Part shown: positions 24,060 through 36,400 of the stretch, piece after piece
Position numbering within the stretch: the stretch's first letter is position 1
Layout of the letters: each line of letters begins with the position of its first letter
DNA from: Scleropages formosus
Lineage: Eukaryota > Chordata > Actinopteri > Osteoglossiformes > Osteoglossidae
NCBI RefSeq assembly: GCF_900964775.1
Contig: NC_041829.1
Span: 9,278,863 to 9,342,862, forward strand
Reading direction: 5' to 3'
DNA length: 64,000 bases
Program-made: the position numbers and the translations under genes
The notes under the pieces: generated by a model
Seen by the model: the letters and a program-made list of their open reading frames with translations, nothing else
The model's database searches: none
Told to the model about the DNA's origin: nothing

Positions 24060-24500
24060 GGTGCGTGTGAGCCAGAGGTGGGATGTTTAGTGCCCCATAA
24101 CATGTCGTTTAAAAGCAGCGGCCAAAGCCATAAATCCAGCAGCATGGAAAATGTGAATAAGGGCCGGAGCGGCGGCGGCGGCGGCCCCGCCAGATGGCGG
24201 TGATGAATGCCTCGGCGCTCGTCGCTCGCAAGGCTGCTTCTTGTAACGTGTCAAGGATCTGGCGTCCTCCAGATGTGTGTCATGTTTATACTGTCCAAAT
24301 CCCCCCGGGAGATTTACATTTGCCCCCACCCCCCTTCCCTCGATGAGCAGAAGGAGCAAAGTGCCTAATTACGGAAAGTTGGCAGGCGGCGCAGTTGCGA
24401 GCGAACCGTGGCAGGAAACAACGGAAAGAATGAGATTAAACCCAGAAAAATGCGGGGTAATAAAGTTTATAAGACAAAAAGATGAGTAATGAACTTGCCC
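24060..24500. other. candidate conserved non-coding element
   Basis: It is non-repetitive, GC-balanced and free of SINE words, with dense transcription-factor-like words: AGCCATAAATCC, CTAATTACGG, AGCGGCGGCGGCGGCGGCCC and GCCAGATGGCGG. It has no open frame of note. The call rests on texture only; conservation was not measured. Confidence 0.25.
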
Positions 24501-24734
24501 CCCGAACTTTTTTTTTTCCCTTAAACTGAGCTGACTTTCCTTCTGCTCCCAAACAACGTAGAAAGCGGTGCTAGAAACTTCCTCTGGAGAGAGGCAGGGA
24601 GAAACCCATAATCTTTCCCAGAGCAGAAAGAACATTCCAGAAGAAAATATTAAAGAATAATGTAGTTTCATTATTGTAATGTTAATGTGTTTTAATGCAA
24701 TATTATTCCATAATGAAGTTTGTTGAAAGAGCAG

Positions 24735-24838
24735 GGTCATTTTTACTGTATGGATTCAGGGTAAGTTTCTTACTCAGGTGCAACAGGAGTACAGTTCAAG
24801 GTGACAGTTCTAACTGCTATGCCACCTGCTGGCCCAAT
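24735..24838 (-). repeat. family B SINE, partial reverse copy
   Basis: TTCTTACTCAGGTGCAACAG ... TTCTAACTGCTATGCCACCT GCTGGCCC is the complement of the SINE head. Confidence 0.6.
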
Positions 24839-26639
24839 CAGGCAGGACAACATTGTTAAATTATTAAAGTCACTGAAGTCTGGACAGACAATGATAAAAC
24901 GGAGAGGTCTCCGTAAGGTACAAGACTTTACTATTTACTATGGTTCACCGTCCCATCAGCAGGTCATTGTCCCTCAGACACTGGCTGGGGTTCATTTGTC
25001 GCCCAACAACAACTTTAAACCGCCATATGCACATGTGCAAGCAGAGGAATCCTGAACACGGTAAATCCGCTCCCCGAACTGTGATTTACTACACCTCGGA
25101 GGTGTATTTCCCTGTTCGTTTCCTTGCTGTTTGTGCCTTCCTTTGCATGTTCGCGCTCTGGTTTCCAACATCAGGATGAACGTCAGAATCATCTCCAGGT
25201 TCACAAGGACCCCCCCCCCCCCCCAGACTGTGTGTCCTCTTCCATCTCGGAAAGACGTGTTTGTTCACGCTGTACACACTTGTGAACTCGTGAACTGCCC
25301 ACAATAAGTACACTCTTCTGTCCCCGCAGCCGCCCCTTGTTGACTTTACTTTGTATTTGACAGGATGCTTCATCAGAGTAATTTCAGTGTAAATATGGAA
25401 ACTGCTCTATTTCATTACTGAGACGTGTGATTACATAACCAGTATTACAAAACACTTTCTGATGGGATCTATCAGCGAATGTAAAAGTGATATGAAGTGA
25501 TATTAATTCATTACTGGCTTGCATGGCATAAATATTCAGGGAATTTACAGCTACGTACAGTCTATGGCTACAGCTCGGTTTTGAGGCTACACTTTTGACA
25601 TTATTGTTGTTGTTGGTATTGCTGTTGTTATTATTATTATGAGTGAGTGACAGGTAGTTTTTGGACTGAGGCCTAGACCTCCATGAGGTCCATCACCAAC
25701 ATATACAACACAGGAAAAATAGTAGAGGACCTAGAACTGACCCTTGTGGGACCCCATTAGATCAAGTCTGATGAGTAGAGTGCCATTCTGCTGAGTTTCT
25801 TCACTCCTCTTTCTGCCACCTGGATTATTCCTCTTGCTTTACATAGTACATTTCTATATACGTAGAATTTACTGTATGTACATGTGCCGTATGTGTACAT
25901 TGTCCTGAATGATGAATAAATGTAATGAACAAATGTACTGTTTCTTTTAGTGTGTCATAAATACTGTATACATTTCTGTACACGTATGTGCAGTGTATTT
26001 CATCCCGGGTTTAGGTGTTCAAAGTGCGGAGGACAAGCTGACTGTGGTCTTTCGGCTCATTGCAGACAGGACCGTGCAGGACTAAAGGGGGCCGAAGAGA
26101 GATTGCGCAATTCCAGAATCCGAAGTGTTTACTGCACAACTGTGGCTTGTCCTGTAGCTCCAGGCCTACGGGGACCCCCGACGGAGGTCATGTCGAAGCA
26201 ACTGCAGAAAACTGCACTCTAGGATACGGTGGGAACCGAGTGTCCAGCGAGGCCGGAAGATGAAGCTGTCATAATTCCGTTTCCCATGAAACACTGGTGA
26301 GAGAAGCACGGAAACGTTCTCCTGCTCACCGCGTGCTCCCACACAGCCGCTCATCTAGGCTCTCGCAAAGTCCAGAGCTATTCGCCTTGGCCTTGGAGGA
26401 TCCGCACGCCGAAGAGCGGCTGAATGTGGGGGGGGGGGCACAATCACGATGCCTTTCTGTCACGCCTGTGGTTTTTCCTTCCTTTCAGCGGCCATCCTCA
26501 TCGCCATGGCGACACCAGATGACCGTGGGAGCATGGGCAGGCCACGCACCAATCTCTAAGTGGACAGCTGGTTGAAATTGAGGAAGCAAAGAGTCTGTGA
26601 ACAGTTTGCACAGCCGATACACTGCACCTTGTTATTGTT

Positions 26640-26800
26640 ATTATTTATTTATTCACTTTTTTCAAATTGATTCACCCACTTATACAACAGTTTAAGGTAA
26701 TTAGCTTGATCAAGCATATTAGAGCAGGAGATGGCATTCAAACCAGGTTCTTCAAACAGTTCTTCTTGCCCAGTAGGTGGAGCAGCAGTTAAGGATGTAA
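26640..26800 (-). repeat. family B SINE, diverged
   Basis: ATTGATTCACCCACTTATAC, AGCTTGATCAAGCA and GCATTCAAACCAGG are in reverse order of the SINE; a second head-like word (GTAGGTGGAGCAGCAGTTAA) follows on +. Confidence 0.55.
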
Positions 26801-27999
26801 AGACAATCTCAAGGTTTCTGGTTTAAGTCCCGAAAACTGGAAAAAGCTGCAGCGAAAGGACAGTGCAACAACCCAGTCTCTGCTCCTGGGAACTCGAATC
26901 TGCGTACCTGAATATTTCATTGATAAATTTCAACGAAAACGGAACTGCGGGTGTCCGTGTGTCACGTGTGCGATGCTGCCGTGACCAGGCCCCGCAGCCG
27001 CTGTTTGCGTGTGTGAGACACAGCAAGGGTCTCACTGCGGAGCTCAAGGTTCGATTCTCACGTCGGCCTGTTGCCCCGCTGTGCACCCCATTTGTGTCCG
27101 TGCTCATAAAATCTAACTTACAGTAATTCCTTTTACTTATTACTCCATATTTACCCTTCAAAGGTTATTAGTAGCTTCACTAATCAATGAAATGGCCATA
27201 GTTCAGTTTTAATACTTTCATTTATAATAATTAACTTTCTAAATCTGGGTCCTGTTGAAGCACCTTTTACTAGAAGTACAATGTTTAGGAATAATATGTC
27301 AGTTTGTGTGAAAGCAGTAAATGAAGGGTCCGGATGATTACAGTTTATTATGATTATTCTGTCATTATATAAATGTATGAGTGCTGAACCATTAAAAGTC
27401 GGGGCGGGGGGTACGGCACAGTTCTTTACTCAGTTGTTGATATACGGGTCCCTCCAGTGGACATGATGTAAATTGCAAAATCTGTTCTTAGGCGTGTTGT
27501 GTCCATTTTGCCTTTTGCAAAATGCCTGTTTTAAGTTCGATTTGTGCGTTACACACAGAGCTCATCCGCCAGCTGGTGAAATGCACTTTTTGTTTTGTTC
27601 TCGGAGATGATTAATGTAAATATAAAACACTTTAGGATGTGATCCTTTTATACTGAATGTTTTAATGTGAGAAATTATATACATTTTTTTCCTGTGAGGA
27701 CCGATCTGTTTTAAAATCAGTTATGATAAGTATAGTTTTCGGAACTTTCTGCATTTTTGTTTTTAATCATTTCGCCTGAGGTCCAGGTATGATGGAATTT
27801 TTATGGATAATACAATTTTTTTAAGTTAAATATGAAAAGAAAGTAAATATGGAGATTATATTTCAGCACGACTCCAACCACAAGTACTGTACTCTGTATT
27901 CAATTGTATTAGGTAGAATTAAGAGTGATATTCTGTAAATCAGAATTTGATTGGCTCCTTACTATAGAGCTTTCTCATTGGTCACAAGAAAATATTTTG

Positions 28000-28352
28000 T
28001 AATCTCGCGATATGAAAGCATGTGCGCGCTCCCTACAGAGACGGCAAAGAGACCCCGTGTGGGTTGGTTACGGGCGCCATTTTGATAGCGACGCAGGAGC
28101 GGCGAGTCGTCGTATGCCCGTTGGGGAGCTGCCCACCGACTGCTGTTCTACGAAGTTACCAACATTACACGGTTTAAATAGGCAAAATACGAAGGAATTT
28201 AACAACGATTATCTTTCACTCTTTAGATAAGAAGTCCTTTGTCGAACGACGCCTTTTGTAAACAAAAAATTAGTCGGAGGTCAAACAAGGCCTGATCGGC
28301 GACAGCACAGGGAGCCATTTCACAGCAGGTATCCGCGCTTGGACTTTCTGAG
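28000..28352 (+). promoter_or_regulatory. RBM39: RBM39 promoter and non-coding exon 1
   Basis: The palindrome-like TCTCGCGA is at about 28003, and GGCGCCATTTTGAT (YY1-type CCAT core) is at 28073-28086. These lie in a short CpG-rich patch within AT-rich surroundings. A donor GTAAAA at 28353 ends a likely 5' UTR exon that splices to the acceptor at 30428. The transcription start itself cannot be read from sequence. Confidence 0.55.
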
Positions 28353-30428
28353 GTAAAAAAAAAAAAAAATCTAATTTTATTGCATAAGAACTTTGTTCTC
28401 TGTCACAAGACGTTTGTCTGTAAGAGATTCGAGTAGTTCTATTAGATAATTTGTCGACGAAGTCCTAGTTTTCCACAGTTGCTAGCGTAATTAGCATCGT
28501 TCGTTCCTAACCTCAACTGAACTGAGCGCTTAGTTATTTTTTAGCTGCAGGTCTTTTCCTCGTGTTTAAACTAGACCGATACAGTGCTGGTATTACCTAT
28601 TTGTAATGTACTTTCTGCGGCAGCAGGTGGTGGGCGATGATTCGATATTTGAGAACTACATTTTATTCGGCCCGGGTTTGCTGTGTAATTGATTCCAGTT
28701 TTTCTTTCTGTTGTGAAGTCCATTCTGTTCTGTGTGTGGGAAACTAAAATTTAACACCGGAACTTATATTTTAGCACGTATCAACTGTGGTATACAGCTA
28801 ATGTATCATCATGCATTATGAATAATTTGCTGTTCTGGTCTTGACTGCTGCTACTAGTACTCCAACTAGCCAGGTTATATAACGTGTCTAATTTTTTGTT
28901 TGCGGTGCTTCTCACAGTTAGAAGTGTTTAAATTTGAATTGCTGTCCCACTAAGTTGCTTAATAATGGTTGTTCAACGCTTTGTTCCGATTCGGTACAGC
29001 TGTATACACAACAATAGTTTACGTCACTTGGTGATATAACAGGTGGGATCCTCCTGGGACTTGAACTCACACCCTTTGAGCTTTTACAATTACTTTTATT
29101 CACCTGACATCTTTGTTTAAGACTGGATTTACGGCAGGCTTTAAGCTGAGAACCTTCAGATTGCAAGTAAACAACTAACTACTACTATGCGACTTGCTGT
29201 CTTCTGTGCTACATGTTACTTTCACTATGAGCAATTAAAAAACCTTCATTGATTGTCCAAATATAATCCATTGACCATTATCAGTAATAACTTTTTTTCC
29301 ATTTGGGGTTGCAGTGGTTTGCAGGCCATCCCAAAAGCATAGCCGAACAAGAGGTGTAGTACACTGTACAGGACACTGGTCCATTGTAGTTTTACACACA
29401 CAAGACTACAGGCAGTTTAGTCACCAGTTCACAAACACTTGCAGTATCAAGCAAATTGTGGTAAACATAATGATTGTAAAAGAGTTGAGGTATGTTTGAA
29501 GCAGTTTGTTGCCTGCATTCATGCATAAATGAGTGAAAAGTATATACTTATTGTTTATGAAATCTGGTAAAGAACTGGTTAGAGAATCTCTGAATCAGGT
29601 CCTACTGTATGTAATTGGAGCAGAGGGTAATAAGCAATATTGTTTATGGCACAGTGTAGGAGATTGTAGGTTTACATCAGTTGAAAGTACCTTGTAATAA
29701 GTATTATGCTAACTATCAGTACTTTCTTTGGTTACTTATAAATATTTTTTCAGGATTGTGCATCATTTGATTCAGCTCTGTTACTGTGTTGATTGCCAGC
29801 TGTATTTAATTTAAGCATTAGAGCTGCCATGTCCAAAATGGGATAGTATGAAAGTTTTAGGATGTGTACACAGACACGTGGTGTTACTTTATTTTTAGGA
29901 AGGGTTTCAGACATTTTGCCAGCTGTGTAGCTCCTGAGAATGTCCAGTAGGAGGACCGAAAGCAGCATAGCTGTGATGAGTAGCTCTGCTGTTAGAGATG
30001 TGGCTGATTTGGCAATGGCTGAACTTTCCAAACCTTCCGAATTCTGCCTGAAAGTGCTTTCTCCTGTGCCCGAGATCCTTTGCTTGTTGCTACGCACTTG
30101 GTCTCATGGGTCCAGTGCTGGGCAGGTTGACACATTGCATCCAGATTTCCTGAGAGGTTGCAGTAATGTCCTTGTGAACACTTGTACATGTATTGACTGG
30201 TATACTTCATGACAAGATACTGGGCTGTTTTTGGTACGGAGATGCTTGGATATTTTGTTTTCGGCTGGAAAATCTCGTGCACTTTTTGTCAGTATTGATT
30301 TGTAAAGGCAAAGAGCCCAGGTGTGAATTGCTTGTTTAAAAGTACACACAGCAATACTGTTGAAGTTCTGTGTGCTGCAGTTACAGTAGTCACTGTGGAG
30401 TGACTAGAATGTTGTTTCTCCCTTATAG
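28353..30428 (+). other. RBM39 intron 1
   Basis: AT-rich sequence with a SINE-like remnant at about 29030-29210 and a reverse L2-type tail at 29295-29440. No other gene is seen. Confidence 0.6.
29295..29440 (-). repeat. L2-type tail, reverse
   Basis: TTGGGGTTGCAGTGGTTTGC, GGACACTGGTCCATTGTAG and TTTAGTCACCAGTTCACAAA are complements of the tail repeat. Confidence 0.65.
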
Positions 30429-30440
30429 GGTGAAGGCAGT

Positions 30441-33400
30441 ATGGCAGATGATTTTGATATTGAAGCTATGCTGGAAGCACCTTATAAAAAGGTGAGTTTC
30501 TTTTTCTTCTGTTGGAGTCCACTTGAAACTGGTCTGTTACCAACTATTCTCCCTCAAACCCTTTATTTGTGGAAAACTTGTTATTGTGATGTGATGAAGT
30601 AGTTTTAATTCAATTCAGAATTATGAATAAATGCCCATCTATCTCTTTTTGTAGACTTGCCTAACGATATCTCACCTCTACTCCCATGAATTCCAGTGTG
30701 AACTGTCAAAGTAAGGTAGTAATTGCGCAATGTATTGATGTACTGTGGTCCCCTAGGTAAAAACAACCTCGTCTTTGAACATCCAGTCACCTGTTTGGTA
30801 GCGACAAGGTGAATGCAGAAGATGACAGGCACATTAACCTAAAGGCAGTACCATGGAGACAGTATTCAAATTTTCTTTTGTTTAGTCTTTTGATATTAAT
30901 GGGTAACATGTACATTTACAAGCAACTGCATTAGTTGCAAAATTCCTGCAGGCATGGTAAAGAAATGTACATTTGTCTTACTTTTTTAATTCATATGCTT
31001 TGTTCATAATTTATACTTTTAGTTGCTGCAGTGCACTTGTTACATATTGTCGTGCATTGTGTTTAAAAGCAGTGAGACAAGGAAGTGGTGATTTGGTGAT
31101 TCTGCCAAAGTCACCAGGGTCCAGTGGAATGTTAAAATGTGAATACTGTCTCTTTCCCCTTGACCAGTTCTTTTGTGATGGTTTAAAATAGCTTTGGATA
31201 TAAGGTAAACCTACATCTTAGCAATTTGCATGCTTTTTCACCAATTTTTCTTTTTTCTTTTTTAAGAAATACGCCAACAAATTAAGTTTTTAGAAATTGT
31301 GGTTCTTGGTCATTGGAAATACCATTCACATTTTCCGTCCATTATGTATAAATCCTTTCAGTTGTAGGTGTAGTTTTCCCGTTTTAAAAAGTGGCAGACA
31401 TGGGTCATCTCCATGCAGCTGGACAAGAGCTAGCGAATCTGAGGTTGAACTGGTGGATTTCATTGAAATCTTTTTTAACTTTAATTTCTTGGGAGTCGAC
31501 GTTACTAAGCAGTGTGAATCCCTGTTTGCTTCAGGGCGAGATGTGTGACAGAGGTGGCATCGAGCTCTTACAGTCCACGAACGAAAATGGGTGAAGATCA
31601 CTGGAATGGCATCCACCACAGGAACTCGATTAGTGGCTGGCTGCTAGCGTGGCCACATTGGTCTTAGGCAAAGATAGCCTTGGTACTGATCAGAAGGGCT
31701 TGCTGACCAAGTACTGACTAAACATGGATTTGTTGTAGCATACCAAAATTTATATTTAACCACTTCTAGTACATCTTGACTATTGGATGAATATTTTATG
31801 TTACAACTGTATTAAAAGGAGAACAGGGGAAACATAGAAACAAGAGCAAAGTGGTTAAAAGGATCCAACTTAGAAGTTTGTCCAGACCTTTAAACTTGTA
31901 TGAATACTTTTTAAATGATTGTATTTTGTATTTTCTCTTTCCCATTCCCCCTTTACCCTGACGACTTGAAATGTTACCTCTTCGTCCTCATGATGTTCTT
32001 CTATCGACCCTGCTTAGGATGACATCAAGTCCAGTAGTGCCAATGGACATGAAGAGCGTAGTAAGAAGTAAGCATGCACAACAGGAAACTGCCACCTGGT
32101 TTAAGTTCCTTCTTTTGCACATGGTGGATCGGTGAATTTTTATTGTCTTTGTGTATGGTAGAACACAAGGTAAAAACTGCCAATCATTTTGAGTCCAATT
32201 GTTGTGTCTTGTGCCACCTGGAAGTTTTTTCAAAATTTTGCTCAAAGTTAATTGATAGCCATTCCTTAGTGTTGATTTTCACAATGACTTTATTGGAAAT
32301 GGGTTTATTGTTTACCTTCAGGAAAAAGAAGAGTCGAAGTCGCAGCCGAAGCCGCGACAAACGGAGAAGCAAGAGTCGTGAACGCAAAAGAAGTAGAGAC
32401 CGCAAGCGAAGCCGCAGCCGCGAAAGAAGGCGTAGCCGCAGCAAAGAGCGGCGGCGCAGTCGCTCCCGCAGCCGGGAGCGCGGCGGTCGATACCGAGCTC
32501 GCAGGAGTCCCTTGTATGTATGGTCTTGCTCGTGTCACTGATAGTCTCTATCGCTTCCCCTCCCCACTGACGCCCACTTATTTTTGCCCCGAAGCTGTCT
32601 TCTGATGTCCATTTTACAGACATCAGCAGCTGTGTCCTATTGGGCTAAATATTCAGTTAGCATTTCAGTGGTCAGTGTCTTGTTTGTTTTTTGTTTTTTT
32701 TTCCCCCTTTATCAAAGAAAGGAAAATTGGCAGGTTAGTCACTTAGGTGGGTTTCTGTTTATTGTAAGGCAAAGTGAACATGGTTTGTTACATTGATCCA
32801 CATAAAAATCCTTTTGAATCTCTATTCAACCTGTATTTCATGACCATGTTTGTGCTAATGTACTTCATAGTTTGTGTAACAATTTTCTTCAGTTTACACT
32901 GCTGATTTGTTTTTTCTTAGTGGTAATAGCTGACAAAAAGTGACAAAGCATATTAAATGAAGATGATAAACTATAAAACTAGTAAACAAGTAAAAATGAG
33001 CATGAAGATACCAAATGCTGTGCTATGCAAGAATTAACTGGTTTTAAAAATAACATGCAAAGTGGTTGAGTGAATTTTCCATTAATGGCTAGGAAATCAG
33101 AGTTTTTGAATTGATTGTTCATTTTAAAGCATTCCTAGTTGAAGGGGTTCTGTTTCCTAAAAGGATATTTGAGAAGGCTAATAGTGAATCCATGGTGTAT
33201 ATACAGTATATTTTTATACAGTTGTGGTAAAGAGTGTCATTTGTATTGCTATAGGATTATGAAGTGTGGACTTTGAATGGACTTCACAAAGGAGCAGCCT
33301 GTTTATCTGAAATGTTGTGAGAATGACTGCAGCACAGTCATTGACAACAAATGTGATTAGGGTCACTCAGATCAGTTGTCTGGAGATGCAAGGTTTGTTG

Positions 33401-36400
33401 GTTTGGAAGGCAGTCCAAGTCTTTCCAGACTGTTACTTATGGGTTTGGGGAAGGTGGGAAACAGTCAAGGCATCCCTTTGTCTGCTCTTGTTTCAGGATT
33501 GAATTAAAGTTCAAGTGGGTTTTTGTCATTCCTCTACATAGCTTGTATAAAATGGAACAAAATGACATTTCTTCGGGACCATGGTGCAACCCAGAACAGT
33601 ACACAAGACTACATGAAGTGCAAATACACAAGTGTCAGATGAGTTCAGGACAAATACAACAGTAGACAACAGGTCAATAAATTCACAGGACATGGGCTGT
33701 AAACTGTTTTGTAGTGTAGCAGCTATAAGTATTAAGTAGCAACAAAAGTCCCATAATACAAAATGTCTGCAGCTTTGTAAAGCGCATGTGTGCAGTGGTA
33801 GTGAGTCATGATGGGTTAGCCATTTGACTTGGACTGAATGTTAACTCTGTACTAATGTTTTAAATATTTTCTTATGCTCTGGGTGAACTTTGTTTTTGTT
33901 ACATCAGGAATCAAATTCCTTGCATTTATTGTATAGGGTATTGTGGACACGTGTAGTTATTTTCACGAGAAGAATTGCTTATTGGTAATTAGGGCCAGCA
34001 CTGTTACAAAATACTGTCACCCCTCTTGCTATGCTCCTTGGGTCCTGCTGGTGCCATGACACAAGTACTGTCATCAAATCTGTTATTCTCCCACTGAAAT
34101 GAACACAACAAACCTTGTAATCAGACCTTGCTCTCAAAGTAATTCCTGATATAGATGCTTTACATGATATTGCAGAAAAAGGGCTAGGTGGATAATATGG
34201 TCTAAAACCCAAGATCCAAACCTATATGCCCTGCAGCATTTGTAGAACAGGAATATTTTGTAACTTAGAGTATGGAATGGTACCTTTATAGACTTAGATA
34301 CTGAGATGAACCTTGTTTTTAATCGCAGTTCTGGGCCGAAATTTAACGGTGGTTCCAGAGGGAAGATTGGCCCACCACCTACCGTCAAACTAAGGTTTTT
34401 ACACTATTTTCTGTCACTTCTGTGGGTAGATGCTTGTTCAGTGTCTAAAATTAGCCGTGTCCAGAAGCTTTGCGTTGACCTTGGTGTTGCTTGCAGCAGG
34501 AGACGTTCCAGAAGCCGAAGCCCTTTCAGGAAAGACAAGAGCCCAGTGCGGTGAGTGTGTGGGGGTTTTCGTTTGTTACTTTTTGCTGAATGCTTTTACA
34601 TTTTACTGCTATGGCAGAATGAATGCTTCAGTTGCTCTGTTGTCAGCGAGAGCAAACGTTACACCTAGTTTTAAACTAAACATTAATTTAGTTAAATTTT
34701 AAGAAGGCACCTTAAGTTACCATTTTTTTTTTGTTACAGGGAACCGATTGACAATTTGACTCCAGAAGAGAGAGATGCACGCACAGTCTTCTGCATGCAG
34801 CTGGCTGCTCGAATCCGGCCTCGCGATCTGGAAGAGTTCTTCTCAGCCGTGGGAAAAGTTAGTCTATAAAATGTCCTTTGTGTCCTCCTCGTCTGCTCTC
34901 AGCTGCTTACAAATGATATATGATAGTAATATATAAATGATTTGTATTGTGCCAGGTCAGTTTCAGCTCTCGTGGATGATGGTCTGACGATACAGGCTTC
35001 TTGCTCATCTCACTTGTGTAGCACACACTTTGCTTTTCATATTTGTAGTTTCTGAAAGTAATATGGATGTTATGCAGAAAGGTACTCTTGTCCCAGTAAA
35101 TTGTATATATGCTCAATGTCTAAGCTTTTTTTTTAATTTTTTTTAAAAACCCTTTGTAGGTAAGAGACGTCAGAATAATTTCTGACCGGAACTCAAGAAG
35201 ATCGAAGGGGATAGCTTACATCGAGTTTGTGGAAGCCAACTCCGTACCACTGGCAATTGGCCTGACTGGCCAGAGGCTTCTGGGGGTGCCCATTATTGTC
35301 CAGGCCTCACAGGTGAGTGTTTACAGTGAGCCTGGTTCTAGACATGCTGTGTATGAGAAGATGAAGTTTGCATGTAGTTTACTTGCCTGCAATGATCCTC
35401 ACAGGCGGAGAAGAACCGGGCAGCTGCAGCAGCCAACAACTTGCAGAAGGGGAGTGCTGGGCCTATGAGACTCTATGTGGGCTCTCTGCACTTCAACATC
35501 ACAGAGGACATGCTGCGAGGCATCTTTGAGCCTTTCGGACGGGTCAGCTGCCTTCTCTCCTATCAGTCTTAACTTTTTTTTTTTACTGTTTTGAAGTTCA
35601 TTTTAATTTAAACTCTTTGTTCATTTAGATTGAAAGTATCCAGCTGATGATGGACAGTGAAACTGGAAGATCCAAAGGATATGGCTTTATCACTGTAAGC
35701 AAACAGACAATTGGAGAGTGCAAACTTCTCAACCTTTTAACAGGACTTTAATTTTAAGGCGTTTCTCTTTCAGTTTGCTGATGCTGAATGTGCTAAGAAA
35801 GCCCTAGAGCAGCTGAACGGCTTTGAGTTAGCTGGTCGGCCCATGAAGGTGGGCCACGTGACAGAGCGCACGGATGCTTCAACTGCCAGCTCCTTCCTCG
35901 ACAGCGACGAGCTGGAGAGGACTGGGATTGACTTGGGAACCACGGGCCGACTACAGCTGATGGCCAGGCTTGCTGAAGGTAGCATGTACTTTTGGTGTCC
36001 TGGTCTATGACAATTTTCCATTTAGAGCTAGCCATCCATAATTAATTTTTTTCTTCTGCTGTCCAGGTACTGGCCTGCAGATTCCTCCAGCAGCTCAGCA
36101 GGCCCTACAGATGAGTGGATCGATTCCTTTCGGTGCCATGGCAGCCGTCTCGGGTAAATACCCTTCCAAACCATCACATATCTTTAATTGAACTGATGTT
36201 TGTGTGTGTGTGTAAATTCATGCTGTTGAGTGATACTGTGGCTCCTTTCTGTCAAGGCATATTGTATATTGAGGTGGTTGATTTAAGGTGTTTTGTTAAA
36301 TGTATTTTGCTTCTGGAGAAATCTAACTTTTTGGATTGAATGCAGATCCTCCCATTACAAAATGCCAACTGAAACTAATGTGGCTGTTGGCTACATGTTC

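Larger units (their letters stand above)
19690..27990. other. gene-free interval between REM1 and RBM39
   Basis: I recognise no coding exon. It contains SINEs, a dead Tc1 element, GT- and CpG-rich DNA at 22690-23060, an (ATT)n tract, and a long non-repetitive GC-rich stretch at about 24060-24500. The stretch 27120-27960 is AT-rich with nothing recognisable. Confidence 0.55.
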
